Of a stretch of 64,000 nt of DNA, positions 1 through 7,933 are shown piece by piece. The stretch is from an uncultured Oscillospiraceae bacterium (lineage in GTDB: Bacteria > Bacillota > Clostridia > Oscillospirales > Acutalibacteraceae), in assembly GCA_900539165.1 (NCBI GenBank), contig UQAZ01000007.1:38699-102698 (forward strand). Direction: 5' to 3'. Numbering within the stretch: position 1 is the stretch's first letter; each line of letters begins with the position of its first letter. The notes beneath the pieces are model-generated. The model made no database searches. It worked only from the letters and a program-made list of their open reading frames with translations, and had not been told where the DNA came from. The translations under genes were made by a program, and so were the position numbers.

Positions 1-288
1 AAATCCGTCCTGCAAAATGTCAACAAGTCTTGCAGAGCCTAAAAGTTTACGCAGCAACATTGTAAGCATAGGCGGCTTTGCAGGATTTTCAATATACTGC
101 TCGGTCAGCTGTACTCTGGCAGAGTCGGCTCTTGCAGAAAGAAGAAGCTTATGACTTCCCTCTCTCGAACGCAAGGTGATGAGTATTTCTTCTTTAGACG
201 GCTGATAGATTTTATCAACTCTTGAATCTAAAATTTTCTCTGATATTTCATTTTTAAGAAGATGTAAAAAAATACCGTCAAGTGCCAT
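1..288 (-). CDS. rqcH: RqcH (NFACT/FbpA family), N-terminal part only
   Basis: The gene runs off the left edge; only the first 96 residues are present. They read MALDGIFLHLLKNEI..., then VDKIYQPSKEEI, a KLLLSARADSARV stretch and ENPAKPPMLTMLLRK, which is the NFACT-N signature of RqcH/Rqc2 (formerly fibronectin-binding protein A). RqcH binds obstructed 50S subunits carrying peptidyl-tRNA and directs C-terminal alanine tailing in bacterial ribosome-associated quality control. ATG at 286-288 starts 10 bp after the stop of the NIF3-like gene on the same strand, so the two are probably co-transcribed. The catalytic middle domains lie outside the window. Identification is from conserved N-terminal motifs; confident at family level. 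Confidence 0.9.
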   Translation of the reverse strand, partial: MALDGIFLHLLKNEISEKILDSRVDKIYQPSKEEILITLRSREGSHKLLLSARADSARVQLTEQYIENPAKPPMLTMLLRKLLGSARLVDILQDGF

Positions 289-298
289 AGTTTATTCC

Positions 299-1048
299 TT
301 AATCAATAGTTTTAACGGGATTGCTTACAGGCGCAGTCAAAAATTTAACATCTGTAAAAATCCTCTCAAGGTCATTTTTAAGCATCAAAAAAGGCTCATT
401 TTCCGTTTCAAAATGACCTGCTGAAATTACAGCATTACCCTCCTGTGAGGCTTCAAGCATTTCGTGATACTTCAAATCACCCGTTACAAAGCAATCGGCA
501 TTGCTCAGTGCAAGCTGCATAAACTCACCGCATGAGCCTCCGCCGACAGCCACTCTTTTAATCAATTTATCGCTGTCTGTATACCTGATACCTGAAACAT
601 CAAGTTTTGAACTTACATACTGTGCAAAGTCGTCAATGCTCATTTCGCCGTCAATATCGCCCACTACAATAAACCCGTCCATAAGTTGTTGAGTATTTTT
701 AAGCTGCAATATTGAGGCAAGGTTTTCGTTTATACCGTTTTCTGCCTTATCAAAATTAGTATGCGCACTGATGCAAGAGACACCGTTTTTTATCATTTCA
801 TAAACGAGGCAATCGGATTTAACATCTTTTAACGGAGTGAATATAGTCGGATGATGTGTAATTAAAAGCTCTGCTCCTACATCCTTACAAAACGCAACCG
901 CCTCTTTAGTAGCGTCAAGGGAAAGTACGGCACAATTAACAACGGCTCTGAAATCACCTACAAGATGACCTGAATTGTCCCATTCCTCTTGAGTGTCAAA
1001 CGGTGCTATTGAATTAATATAATCATAGATATTTTTAACAGTCGTCAT
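299..1048 (-). CDS. NIF3-like dinuclear metal-centre protein (DUF34)
   Basis: A 249-residue protein of usual length for the short NIF3/YqfO-like family (the longer Bacillus form carries an inserted domain absent here). Metal-ligand positions are visible: His65-His66 in LLITHHPTIF, the SAHTNFDKAENG segment near residues 95-105, and a C-terminal GHFETENEP motif. Members form hexameric toroids with a two-metal site; the physiological reaction is unsettled (GTP cyclohydrolase-like activity has been proposed). The ATG overlaps the upstream trmK stop by 4 bp, the usual trmK-NIF3 pairing of Firmicutes, and implies translational coupling. Family call is firm; function is not. Confidence 0.9.
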   Translation of the reverse strand: MTTVKNIYDYINSIAPFDTQEEWDNSGHLVGDFRAVVNCAVLSLDATKEAVAFCKDVGAELLITHHPTIFTPLKDVKSDCLVYEMIKNGVSCISAHTNFDKAENGINENLASILQLKNTQQLMDGFIVVGDIDGEMSIDDFAQYVSSKLDVSGIRYTDSDKLIKRVAVGGGSCGEFMQLALSNADCFVTGDLKYHEMLEASQEGNAVISAGHFETENEPFLMLKNDLERIFTDVKFLTAPVSNPVKTID

Positions 1049-1674
1049 AATATTTCCTCTATCGCTCTTATTACCTTAGAATAATCTGCGCCTGATTTCT
1101 GTTTATTTACAAGATAATTTCTAAGGTGGATAAAATAATCCTTGTCAGAAAAATCATTTATCTCGCCCAAGAAATAATCAACAATATCTCGTTCATGCTT
1201 AGAATCGGTGTATTCTGCAAGAAGCACATTATAGCTGTGTTTGCCGTCTGTAACGACAGTATCTTTTAACAAAGAATAACCGTTATCATAAAGCCATTTT
1301 CTGACAAGCTCAGAATGTGACATAGGATTAAGCACAAGTCTGCACTGCTTTACATAATCACATTGAGACAAAATATCGCTTATCAGTTCACCACCAATAC
1401 CCGCAATAATCACGGTATCATAAACTTTAGGTATATCGATTAAGCCGTTAGAAAGAACACATTGTATTTTATCCTCTAAATTCAAATCTTTTACAAGTCT
1501 CTTGCAAGAATTAAGAGGCCCTTCATTAATATCGCCTGCAATAATCCTATTTGATATTTTGTTTTGTGCAAGATATGCCGGTATATATCCGTGGTCGCAC
1601 CCAATATCCGCAACCGTAGCATCTTGCGACACCATATCGGCAACAGCTTGCAGCCTTGCAGACAATTTAATCAT
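1045..1674 (-). CDS. trmK: tRNA (adenine22-N1)-methyltransferase TrmK
   Basis: A 209-residue class I SAM-dependent methyltransferase that makes m1A at position 22 of tRNA. It begins MIKLSARLQAVADMV and has the SAM-binding motif VADIGCDHGYIPAYL near residues 20-35 and a VLNPMSHSELVRKWL segment typical of TrmK/YqfN. A longer reading frame begins 19 codons upstream, but that extension is hydrophobic and unconserved, whereas the ATG at 1672-1674 has a GGAGT Shine-Dalgarno 7 nt upstream, so this start is preferred. It overlaps the NIF3-like gene by 4 bp and diverges from the DUF4364 gene. Confidence 0.9.
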   Translation of the reverse strand: MIKLSARLQAVADMVSQDATVADIGCDHGYIPAYLAQNKISNRIIAGDINEGPLNSCKRLVKDLNLEDKIQCVLSNGLIDIPKVYDTVIIAGIGGELISDILSQCDYVKQCRLVLNPMSHSELVRKWLYDNGYSLLKDTVVTDGKHSYNVLLAEYTDSKHERDIVDYFLGEINDFSDKDYFIHLRNYLVNKQKSGADYSKVIRAIEEIL

Positions 1675-1738
1675 AACAATACTCCAATATAATAATATAA
1701 TTATTATAATATATATGGTACTAATTTGCAAGAATAGT

Positions 1739-1767
1739 TTGCAAGATACCTAAAGATATGTTAATAT
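1739..1767 (+). promoter_or_regulatory. Likely sigma-A promoter of the DUF4364 gene
   Basis: TTGCAA (1739-1744) and TAATAT (1762-1767) are separated by 17 bp and sit about 20 bp before the GAGGTG ribosome-binding site of the gene starting at 1786. Read by eye; the -35 departs from consensus in one base. Confidence 0.5.
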
Positions 1768-1785
1768 ATAAATCGAGGTGTAAAA

Positions 1786-2373
1786 ATGACAAATAATGAA
1801 AACAGCAACGAAACAAATCCGCTTTTAAGATTTGACGCCTTTATGGGAAATGTAAAGGACGGAGGACTAAGAAGCGTAACTTCTATATACATTCTTGTAT
1901 CGTATTTGGTTTCAAACCTAAACGGCAAAGTGAGCAGAGAAAATCTGTTAGAAGCAACCAACGACACAATGCTTGCAAATTATTTTGAAATGTCGGATGC
2001 GATTACAAAGCTTTTGAAATCAGGCACACTAAAAGAAAACGAGGACGGTATGCTCTATATGGACAAAAAGGATGCGTCCGAGGTTGAGCTGATAGAAAAG
2101 GATTTACCCTTAACCGTCAGAGAAAGATGTATTAAAGCGTGTCAAAGAATCATAGCAAGAGAAACCTATAAGCGTGAAAATAAGGTAAGCGTTGAAAAAT
2201 GCGAGAACGGTTACAAGGCTCTGCTGAGAGTAAGCGACAAAGACAGCGATTTTATGAAATTAGAGCTTTTCGCACCGACCGAGGAGCAGGCTTTAATGCT
2301 AAAGGAGAAATTCATATCCGACCCTGTATCGGTTTATGAAACCTTGATAGAAGCCATTTTTAACAACGAATAA
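1786..2373 (+). CDS. DUF4364-like protein
   Basis: A 195-residue soluble protein with no signal or membrane segment. Residues 28-90 look like a winged-helix-type domain (a GGLRSVTSIYILVSYLV helix, then LANYFEMSDAITKLLKSGTL), and the C-terminal half is an alpha/beta region. This layout resembles the DUF4364 family common in Clostridia, which is thought to be DNA-binding, but no partner or target is visible here. ATG is preceded by GAGGTG at good spacing. It stands alone between a divergent trmK and a convergent FliB-like gene, so it is monocistronic. Family call is moderately sure; regulatory role is inference. Confidence 0.6.
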   Translation: MTNNENSNETNPLLRFDAFMGNVKDGGLRSVTSIYILVSYLVSNLNGKVSRENLLEATNDTMLANYFEMSDAITKLLKSGTLKENEDGMLYMDKKDASEVELIEKDLPLTVRERCIKACQRIIARETYKRENKVSVEKCENGYKALLRVSDKDSDFMKLELFAPTEEQALMLKEKFISDPVSVYETLIEAIFNNE

Positions 2374-2390
2374 AAACACTATTAATAATA

Positions 2391-2421
2391 AAAATCCAAA
2401 GCAGTAAATCGCCTTGGATTT
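2391..2421. terminator. Bidirectional intrinsic terminator
   Basis: AAATCCAA/TTGGATTT arms (2392-2399 and 2414-2421) extended by a GC/GC step, with T-rich runs on both sides, lie between the convergent DUF4364 and FliB-like genes. Confidence 0.75.
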
Positions 2422-2427
2422 TTTATT

Positions 2428-3390
2428 TTACATACTTATTCTGTTTTTAAGAGCGTCAACGCTGAGACTGCGTGCCTCTTTAAGCAGTTTTTTATACCTG
2501 TCCATATTGTATTGGGAATGCTCTGTTTCCTTACTCCACAGATGTACTGTCCAGCTGTCCTCACCAAAATATGTATTAATTAAAATACCGACAACAGCCA
2601 TTTTAACCTTACTCAAAACATCCTCATCAAAAACAGCCTGCATAAAATACTTATACAAAAAATACATCAAAATATTTTCGTTGGCTTGACTGTCGGAAAT
2701 TTCATTGATGCTGTAATTTTTAACTTTTTGCTTCCATTCGGGATTTATCAGCTCGGGGTTATTGAACACCTCTATAAATTTAATTTCATTTTCACCCTCG
2801 TTATAAGGACTAATCTCGTTTTGAAGCTTAACACCTAAATCCAAAAGGCTGTTCATACGCTCAACAATACCACGGCTCTTATCTTTAGCAATAGAGTATG
2901 CCTCTGTTCTGCCTTTAATAAGAGTAAAATACGTTTGAGCATCAATGTCATTCAAAGCGGGTAAATCATCATTTAATTCAAATTCAAACTCAAACGAATC
3001 AGCGTTATACATCATATCCGACGCAACAGGACAGGAAAACGAAACACCTATTTCCCGTGTTGCACCAAAATCATAGATAAATCGAGGAAATGTTCTGCAA
3101 GTGTACGGTGTATGCTCACCGCCAATAGCAATGTGCATATCACAGAGATTTTGCTCATTCAGAAACGGACATCTCTTTTTATCAGCGAGAGTGAAAATTG
3201 TATTGTCAAATTCGTCTTTGGAAAGAACGGAGTCAATTCGTCTTTTTATTTCCAATGAAGTATCAAGAGTTTTATAGTATTCCAATGACTCGCTGTCGGC
3301 ATCTACTTCCCAGCCTTGACAGCAGGAATCGGGACAGTCGCCTGCAATACAATTAAAGTCCTTATAAAATGTCGGCTTTACAATTTTCAT
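2428..3390 (-). CDS. FliB-like putative lysine-N-methylase
   Basis: A 320-residue protein of the FliB (flagellin lysine-N-methylase) family. The N-terminus has a Cys-rich cluster (CIAGDCPDSCCQGW, residues 14-27), followed by KKRCPFLNEQNLCDMH near 97-112 and YTCRTFPRF near 122-130, the Cys pattern of this family and likely a metal or Fe-S site. Experimentally FliB methylates flagellin lysines in Salmonella, but many members occur away from flagellar genes, and none are visible here, so the true substrate is unknown. It overlaps the upstream P-loop/CYTH gene by 4 bp and is surely translated from the same message. Confidence 0.75.
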   Translation of the reverse strand: MKIVKPTFYKDFNCIAGDCPDSCCQGWEVDADSESLEYYKTLDTSLEIKRRIDSVLSKDEFDNTIFTLADKKRCPFLNEQNLCDMHIAIGGEHTPYTCRTFPRFIYDFGATREIGVSFSCPVASDMMYNADSFEFEFELNDDLPALNDIDAQTYFTLIKGRTEAYSIAKDKSRGIVERMNSLLDLGVKLQNEISPYNEGENEIKFIEVFNNPELINPEWKQKVKNYSINEISDSQANENILMYFLYKYFMQAVFDEDVLSKVKMAVVGILINTYFGEDSWTVHLWSKETEHSQYNMDRYKKLLKEARSLSVDALKNRISM

Positions 3391-4439
3391 AACTTCATAC
3401 CTGCCAAATAATTATTTTTATAATGTTCATCATCCGATACATCTTTAATTATCTTTATTTTATCGGGAAGTGTCACCTGCTCGTCCAAGCTTTTGAGTTC
3501 CACCTCAAGCAACGCCTTATCATTCCAAAAATCGAAAAGGTCAAGCTCAAAATATTTGCCCTCATACAAAAAACAGCAACGCTTTTTAACGATTGCATTT
3601 TTATTCGGGTCTGCCGATTTCAAAAGAAAATCGTACTCTGACCTGCTTATCAGTCGTTCCTCTTCATAGCACTCTGACGGACTTAAACGCATTTTTATTG
3701 TTTCATAATACATACTTTCAGACATATAGCTTCTCTGTCTTACTCTGTGTGAGCCTGCACCAGAGAGCAAATAAGTCTGTGAAATATCACAAATAAAAGG
3801 CTTGTAGCTCATAAGAATGTCCTTGCTCGGATACTCGATAAGATACTTCTTTTCAATTTCCTTGCCCTCTAAAATAAAATCTATTTCATCAGCTGCGGAC
3901 TTAATCTTATCCTCAAAGCTGTCAAAAGATTTAATATATCTTAAATGCGGATGTCCAACATAAGCAGATAAAATACTATTTTGAAGTGACAGAGCCTCTG
4001 TAAAATTCTCCTTTCGTACATCGGTTTTGACATATGATTTCTTATCACACAATTCAAATACGAGTGCGGTATCATATCTGAAAAAAGAAGCGTAAAAAGA
4101 GACGCCAACTTTATCCGTAAACTCTTTTCTTTGCTCATTATTCAAATACGCAAAGCAATCCGTTACTCCCCTGTCATAAAAGACAAGTGTATTTTCTTTT
4201 TCGAGGTTTTTAAGTATTTCATTTATCATATTTTCATTTTCAATTTGTCTTTGAAAAACGGCAAGCTGAAAAGAAAGCGTATCGGGATAATCTTTACCCT
4301 CATTAATAAGCTGAGCAGCCGCTTCCTCACAAATAAAAACATTATCCACCTTGTTTTTATAATAATCCGCAAGTGCCTTAATTGTCTGAGTTTTGCCGGA
4401 CGAGGGCGCACCTGTAAATACAATTCTGTTAATTCCCAT
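3387..4439 (-). CDS. P-loop NTPase/CYTH (triphosphate tunnel) fusion protein
   Basis: About 350 residues with two recognisable parts. The N-terminal half begins MGINRIVFTGAPSSGKT, a Walker A motif, then FICEEAAAQLI and LVFYDRGVTDCFAYL, resembling NadR/AAA_28-type nucleotide kinases. The C-terminal half starts at EIEKKYLIEYPS, the ExEKK entry strand of CYTH/triphosphate-tunnel proteins, followed by SHRVRQR, YYETIKM, EEERLIS and FELDLFD, the alternating charged strands lining the tunnel. The same order occurs in the eukaryotic TTD14-type proteins. The frame allows an ATG 6 codons earlier, but the ATG at 4437-4439 has GGGTGA 7 nt upstream. Substrate is unknown. A 4-bp overlap couples it to the FliB-like gene downstream. 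Confidence 0.7.
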   Translation of the reverse strand: MGINRIVFTGAPSSGKTQTIKALADYYKNKVDNVFICEEAAAQLINEGKDYPDTLSFQLAVFQRQIENENMINEILKNLEKENTLVFYDRGVTDCFAYLNNEQRKEFTDKVGVSFYASFFRYDTALVFELCDKKSYVKTDVRKENFTEALSLQNSILSAYVGHPHLRYIKSFDSFEDKIKSAADEIDFILEGKEIEKKYLIEYPSKDILMSYKPFICDISQTYLLSGAGSHRVRQRSYMSESMYYETIKMRLSPSECYEEERLISRSEYDFLLKSADPNKNAIVKKRCCFLYEGKYFELDLFDFWNDKALLEVELKSLDEQVTLPDKIKIIKDVSDDEHYKNNYLAGMKL

Positions 4440-4465
4440 AATTTCACCCAAAATCATTATAACAC

Positions 4466-4499
4466 AAAAAGGAGAAAAGTAATATACCCTTCTCCTTTT
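4466..4499 (-). terminator. Intrinsic terminator after the YhgE/Pip gene
   Basis: A 10-11 bp AAAAGGAGAA/TTCTCCTTTT stem ends in a run of T on the minus strand just after the stop at 4506. It lies between the YhgE/Pip gene and the next minus-strand gene and so separates their transcripts. Confidence 0.8.
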
Positions 4500-4505
4500 A
4501 TTTTA

Positions 4506-6641
4506 TCAGAACAAGCCTGTTTCCTCTGTTCTCTTTTCAAAGAATGTAATCGGCTTTTTAACGATTGCTTTAACCGGAAATGCGATTATAAGCGCAGCCA
4601 CAACATAAACAAGCAACTTTAGAATATAAATCCAATAGTTGTTTTCGTAAGTTCCGCAGATACATTCACGCATAGCCTCAATTACAAAGGTGAACGGCAG
4701 ATACGGGTTAATAGCAACAAAGAAGTTTTGAGTTACATCTATCGGGAATGTACCACCTGAGCCGCCTATCTGTATAACCAGGAGAATAACGCTTATTGCT
4801 TTACCTATATCTCCGAATGTGTATACAAGGGAATAAACGAAGAACGAATATACAATTCCCGCTAATACCCCGACGAAAACAAATTTAAGCGGATAGAAGC
4901 ACTGTATCTTCAAGAAGTACAAATCGCCGAGGCAGATAATAAGACTTTGGAAAATTGCGATAGCTATATACAAAAGACCTCTGCCAAAGAATTTTTCGCT
5001 GTTTTTAAGTTTAGGTGCAATTTCCTTACGCTTCTTAATATTGGTTTTAATAAGCGCAGACACCATAACAGCACCTACCCATACAGCAAGTGTGCTGTAA
5101 AACGGAGCCATTGCAGAGCCGTAATTTTCGATACCGTAAATCTTCTTATTCTTAACGCTGACAGGGCTTGCAATAAAGTCACCCAAATTTTCGGCATTCT
5201 CACCTGTAATGTTCACTATTGCATTTACTATTTGACTGTTGCTCAAAGCGTCAATGGAATTATAAAGCTTAGTAAGCTGATTATTCATATTGCTGAGCAT
5301 TTTACTGAGCGTTGTAATCATATCGTCACCTGCACCGACTGACTCCTTTAGCGTGTCGGACATGGTGTTTATCTGCGGAGTATCCTTATTAACAGATTCA
5401 ATGATTGCAGAAAGGTCGGTAAGAGTTGCAAGAAGACTTGTAACATTTTCCTTTAGCTTAGGCTGAATATTCTTAGTATAGTTGCTTTCAATTCCTTTCA
5501 AGGTGCCTGAAAGCTCGCTTAGTTTATTGGAAACCTCGATTAATGTAGGTCTCATATCCATAAGGGAAATATTTGCAAGAAGTTCCTTAACATCTCCGAG
5601 TGAATTTGATACATTCTTGAGCTGAGAAATTACTGAAGTAAGCTCAGAAATCGGCTGTGAAAGACTGTCATTGAGCGAGGTGAGCGCATCGATTACTTCA
5701 TCTATGGCAGCTTTGATTGTTGTTATATTACCCTCAAGCACATCAATAGAAGCCTGTGCAGACTCATAATCAAGCTTAGATAAATCTCTGACTGTATTAG
5801 AAAGCGAATCAAGAGTTTCACCCGTTGAGGTCATAATTTCACCCATTGACGAAAACATAGTTGATGCTGTCGCCTGAGTTATTTCAACGGTGCTTTTTGT
5901 ATCGTCAACAAGCTTTCCTGTTGATTCAAGAAGTGATTTAACATCCTTTTGATTAATAGAGGTGTTAATTCCCATCATTACATTCATAAGCTTGCTGAAG
6001 GAATCAACGCTGTTTTGCAAGGCGGACAATGAATCCTGAGCTTGCGACACCTCTCCCTTTAAATACTCAAACGAATTACCGCCTGTTGCCTGGTCGCTTT
6101 CAAGCGCCGAGCCAAGAACGGCACTCATAACCGTAACAACGGTAGAAATAAAGGACTCGTTTACGGTAAGCTGCACAGTTTGAACAACCTTATCCGTAAT
6201 TTTTGTAGCAATAGCATTCTTCTTTTCGTTTGCGTAATATACAATCTCGGGTTTTTCGTAATTTGATGTTACAATGGAAGCAAGATTTTTACTAAAGCCT
6301 GCCGGAATTTCGATAGCTGCATAATAATCGCCCGCTTCTACTCCCTTTATAGCCTCGTCCTTTGACACAAACTGCCAATCAATAGAATCGTTACCCTTTA
6401 AGTTACTTACAATAGAATCACCGATTGCAATATTAATGTCCTTAAACGAAGTACCTTCGTCCTCGTTAGCAACAGCAACCATCATATTACCCGTTTTTCC
6501 GTAAGGGTCCCAGTTAGCATAAATGTTAAACCACGCATAAAGGCTGGGCAATGCAACGATACCGACAACAAGGATAATTGCCATCGTATTTGTAAAAATC
6601 TTTTTTAAGTCACGCTTAAATATACTGATTATATTTTTCAA
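4506..6641 (-). CDS. YhgE/Pip family membrane protein
   Basis: About 711 residues with the classic YhgE/Pip plan: one N-terminal membrane helix (about residues 20-38) followed by the family signature LYAWFNIYANWDPYGKTGN, a large extracytoplasmic region of coiled-coil repeats (about 180-500), and five to six membrane helices at the C-terminus resembling ABC-2 permeases. Relatives include the lactococcal phage-infection protein and ESX/type VII-linked EsaA-like proteins; the role is thought to be in export or envelope function, and none is proven here. Start is a TTG: the AGGAGG at 6650-6655 is only 1 nt from a TTG at 6647 but 7 nt from the TTG at 6641, so the latter is chosen. It follows the small acidic membrane protein by a couple of bases. 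Confidence 0.8.
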   Translation of the reverse strand: MKNIISIFKRDLKKIFTNTMAIILVVGIVALPSLYAWFNIYANWDPYGKTGNMMVAVANEDEGTSFKDINIAIGDSIVSNLKGNDSIDWQFVSKDEAIKGVEAGDYYAAIEIPAGFSKNLASIVTSNYEKPEIVYYANEKKNAIATKITDKVVQTVQLTVNESFISTVVTVMSAVLGSALESDQATGGNSFEYLKGEVSQAQDSLSALQNSVDSFSKLMNVMMGINTSINQKDVKSLLESTGKLVDDTKSTVEITQATASTMFSSMGEIMTSTGETLDSLSNTVRDLSKLDYESAQASIDVLEGNITTIKAAIDEVIDALTSLNDSLSQPISELTSVISQLKNVSNSLGDVKELLANISLMDMRPTLIEVSNKLSELSGTLKGIESNYTKNIQPKLKENVTSLLATLTDLSAIIESVNKDTPQINTMSDTLKESVGAGDDMITTLSKMLSNMNNQLTKLYNSIDALSNSQIVNAIVNITGENAENLGDFIASPVSVKNKKIYGIENYGSAMAPFYSTLAVWVGAVMVSALIKTNIKKRKEIAPKLKNSEKFFGRGLLYIAIAIFQSLIICLGDLYFLKIQCFYPLKFVFVGVLAGIVYSFFVYSLVYTFGDIGKAISVILLVIQIGGSGGTFPIDVTQNFFVAINPYLPFTFVIEAMRECICGTYENNYWIYILKLLVYVVAALIIAFPVKAIVKKPITFFEKRTEETGLF

Positions 6642-6643
6642 TG

Positions 6644-7033
6644 TCAATCCTCCTCTTCGTCCTCGTTTTCTTCTTCATCTTCTAAATCGTCATCATCCAT
6701 AAATATCTCATACTCGCCAAACTCAAGCCTGTCATCATCCTCAAGATAAGGAATAACCTTAGTTTTCACAAGATATTTACAGTAGTCGGTAATTATAAAT
6801 ATATTCACATCAAGAAATATCAACAGCACCCAGCAAATAAGCCAAACACTTTTATCCTGATTATTTTGACAGACGTTAACCGCTATGATTGTAAACAAAA
6901 CAAAAATAACAGCAAATATAATTTTTACCGTATCAAGGATTTTACAACCTCTGCGATATGATTCAATTATCTTTTCACGCAAAAACTTGTATTTATACGC
7001 AAGCTTTTCGTTATGCTTCATTTTTCTGCTCAT
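6644..7033 (-). CDS. Small two-helix membrane protein with acidic tail
   Basis: A 129-residue protein not assigned to a family. It has a basic N-terminus (MSRKMKHNEKLAYKYKF), two hydrophobic helices (about residues 35-55 and 63-82) and a C-terminal tail that is almost entirely Asp/Glu (about residues 97-129). ATG has GAGGATAAAAT upstream and a consensus promoter lies 30-60 bp further. Its stop abuts the start of the YhgE/Pip gene, so the two form an operon; a partner or accessory role in that membrane complex is a reasonable inference but nothing in the sequence proves it. Confidence 0.7.
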   Translation of the reverse strand: MSRKMKHNEKLAYKYKFLREKIIESYRRGCKILDTVKIIFAVIFVLFTIIAVNVCQNNQDKSVWLICWVLLIFLDVNIFIITDYCKYLVKTKVIPYLEDDDRLEFGEYEIFMDDDDLEDEEENEDEEED

Positions 7034-7063
7034 ATTTTATCCTCAAAACAAATTGTATAATTG

Positions 7064-7092
7064 ATTATAACGAATTGTATTATAGTTGTCAA
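7064..7092 (-). promoter_or_regulatory. Consensus sigma-A promoter of the YhgE/Pip operon
   Basis: On the minus strand TTGACA (7087-7092) and TATAAT (7064-7069) are both perfect hexamers separated by exactly 17 bp, about 30 bp before the ATG at 7033. The remaining stretch to 7213 is AT-rich and shows nothing else I can name. Confidence 0.85.
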
Positions 7093-7213
7093 CTCATCAA
7101 TTTTAATAAATATCAAGCAAAATGCCGAAAAAATATTAATCAAATTGCCGTGTTTTAGTACATTTAGGTTTGTTTGTAATAGAAGAATACAGACTGTTCA
7201 AAAAGGTATAACA

Positions 7214-7933
7214 TTAAAAATAAAGTTTCATAACCTGTTTTTGAGCTTTAAGTTCAAGCTCATCGTCAAGCTTTTCAAGTTCAACATCATTGTATTTATT
7301 TTTCAAAGCAAGTGAGATCAGCAAATCGGCAAACTCAGAATTTTTAGGCAGAATAGGACCGTGTGAGTATGTTCCGAAAGTGTTTTTATATCTAACACCC
7401 TCGGTTGAATCCTCGCCGTTATTGCCAAAGCCCTTAATAACCGTACCTAAAGGTTTAACTCCCTTGCCGAGATAGGTTTTTCCGCTGTGATTTTCAAAGC
7501 CGACAATTTCTATGCCCTCCTCGGTCTTAAAAGCATAATTGCCAATCATTCTCTCTTCGACACCCTCGGTATAAAAATCAATAATGCCCATATATTCCAT
7601 CATATTTCCGTCGTGCGTCTTATAATATTTGCCGAGCATCTGATAGCCGCCGCAAATAGCAAGCATAACCTTACCGTTTTCAACAGCTCTTTTAATTTCC
7701 TTGTCCTTGCCCTGCTTCAAGTCATTAAGCAAAACATCCTGTTCAAAATCCTGACCGCCGCCGACAAACAAAATATCGTAATCATCAGAATTAAAAGACT
7801 TGCCCATAGTAATTGAGTCTACCTGAACATCAATGCCACGAAGCTCCATTCGTCTTTTAAGAGCTATTATATTTCCTCTGTCGCCGTAAAGATTAAGCAT
7901 ATCGGGATAGATATGTGCAATTTTAATCATCAT
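7214..7933 (-). CDS. gatD: Lipid II isoglutaminyl synthase glutaminase subunit GatD
   Basis: A class I glutamine amidotransferase that supplies ammonia to MurT for amidation of the alpha-carboxyl of D-Glu in lipid II. The fold starts IKIAHIYPDMLNLYGDRGNI, has the nucleophile elbow LAICGGYQ, and a SHGPILPKN motif with the catalytic His near residue 191. Counting from the ATG at 7931-7933 puts the nucleophile at Cys94, the same number as in the staphylococcal enzyme. A TTG two codons upstream with AGGAGG at 9 nt, or the next ATG at 7930, are alternatives. The ATG overlaps the murT TGA by 4 bp (ATGA coupling). Confidence 0.93.
   Translation of the reverse strand: MMIKIAHIYPDMLNLYGDRGNIIALKRRMELRGIDVQVDSITMGKSFNSDDYDILFVGGGQDFEQDVLLNDLKQGKDKEIKRAVENGKVMLAICGGYQMLGKYYKTHDGNMMEYMGIIDFYTEGVEERMIGNYAFKTEEGIEIVGFENHSGKTYLGKGVKPLGTVIKGFGNNGEDSTEGVRYKNTFGTYSHGPILPKNSEFADLLISLALKNKYNDVELEKLDDELELKAQKQVMKLYF

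Noticed and set aside
1675..1731. N-terminal extension of TrmK
   Set aside because: Hydrophobic, not conserved; the internal ATG at 1674 has a good GGAGT site.
4131..4622. A 163-codon plus-strand frame spanning the P-loop/CYTH start and the terminator
   Set aside because: Crosses a terminator and two opposite-strand gene ends; low-complexity hydrophobic translation; no Shine-Dalgarno.
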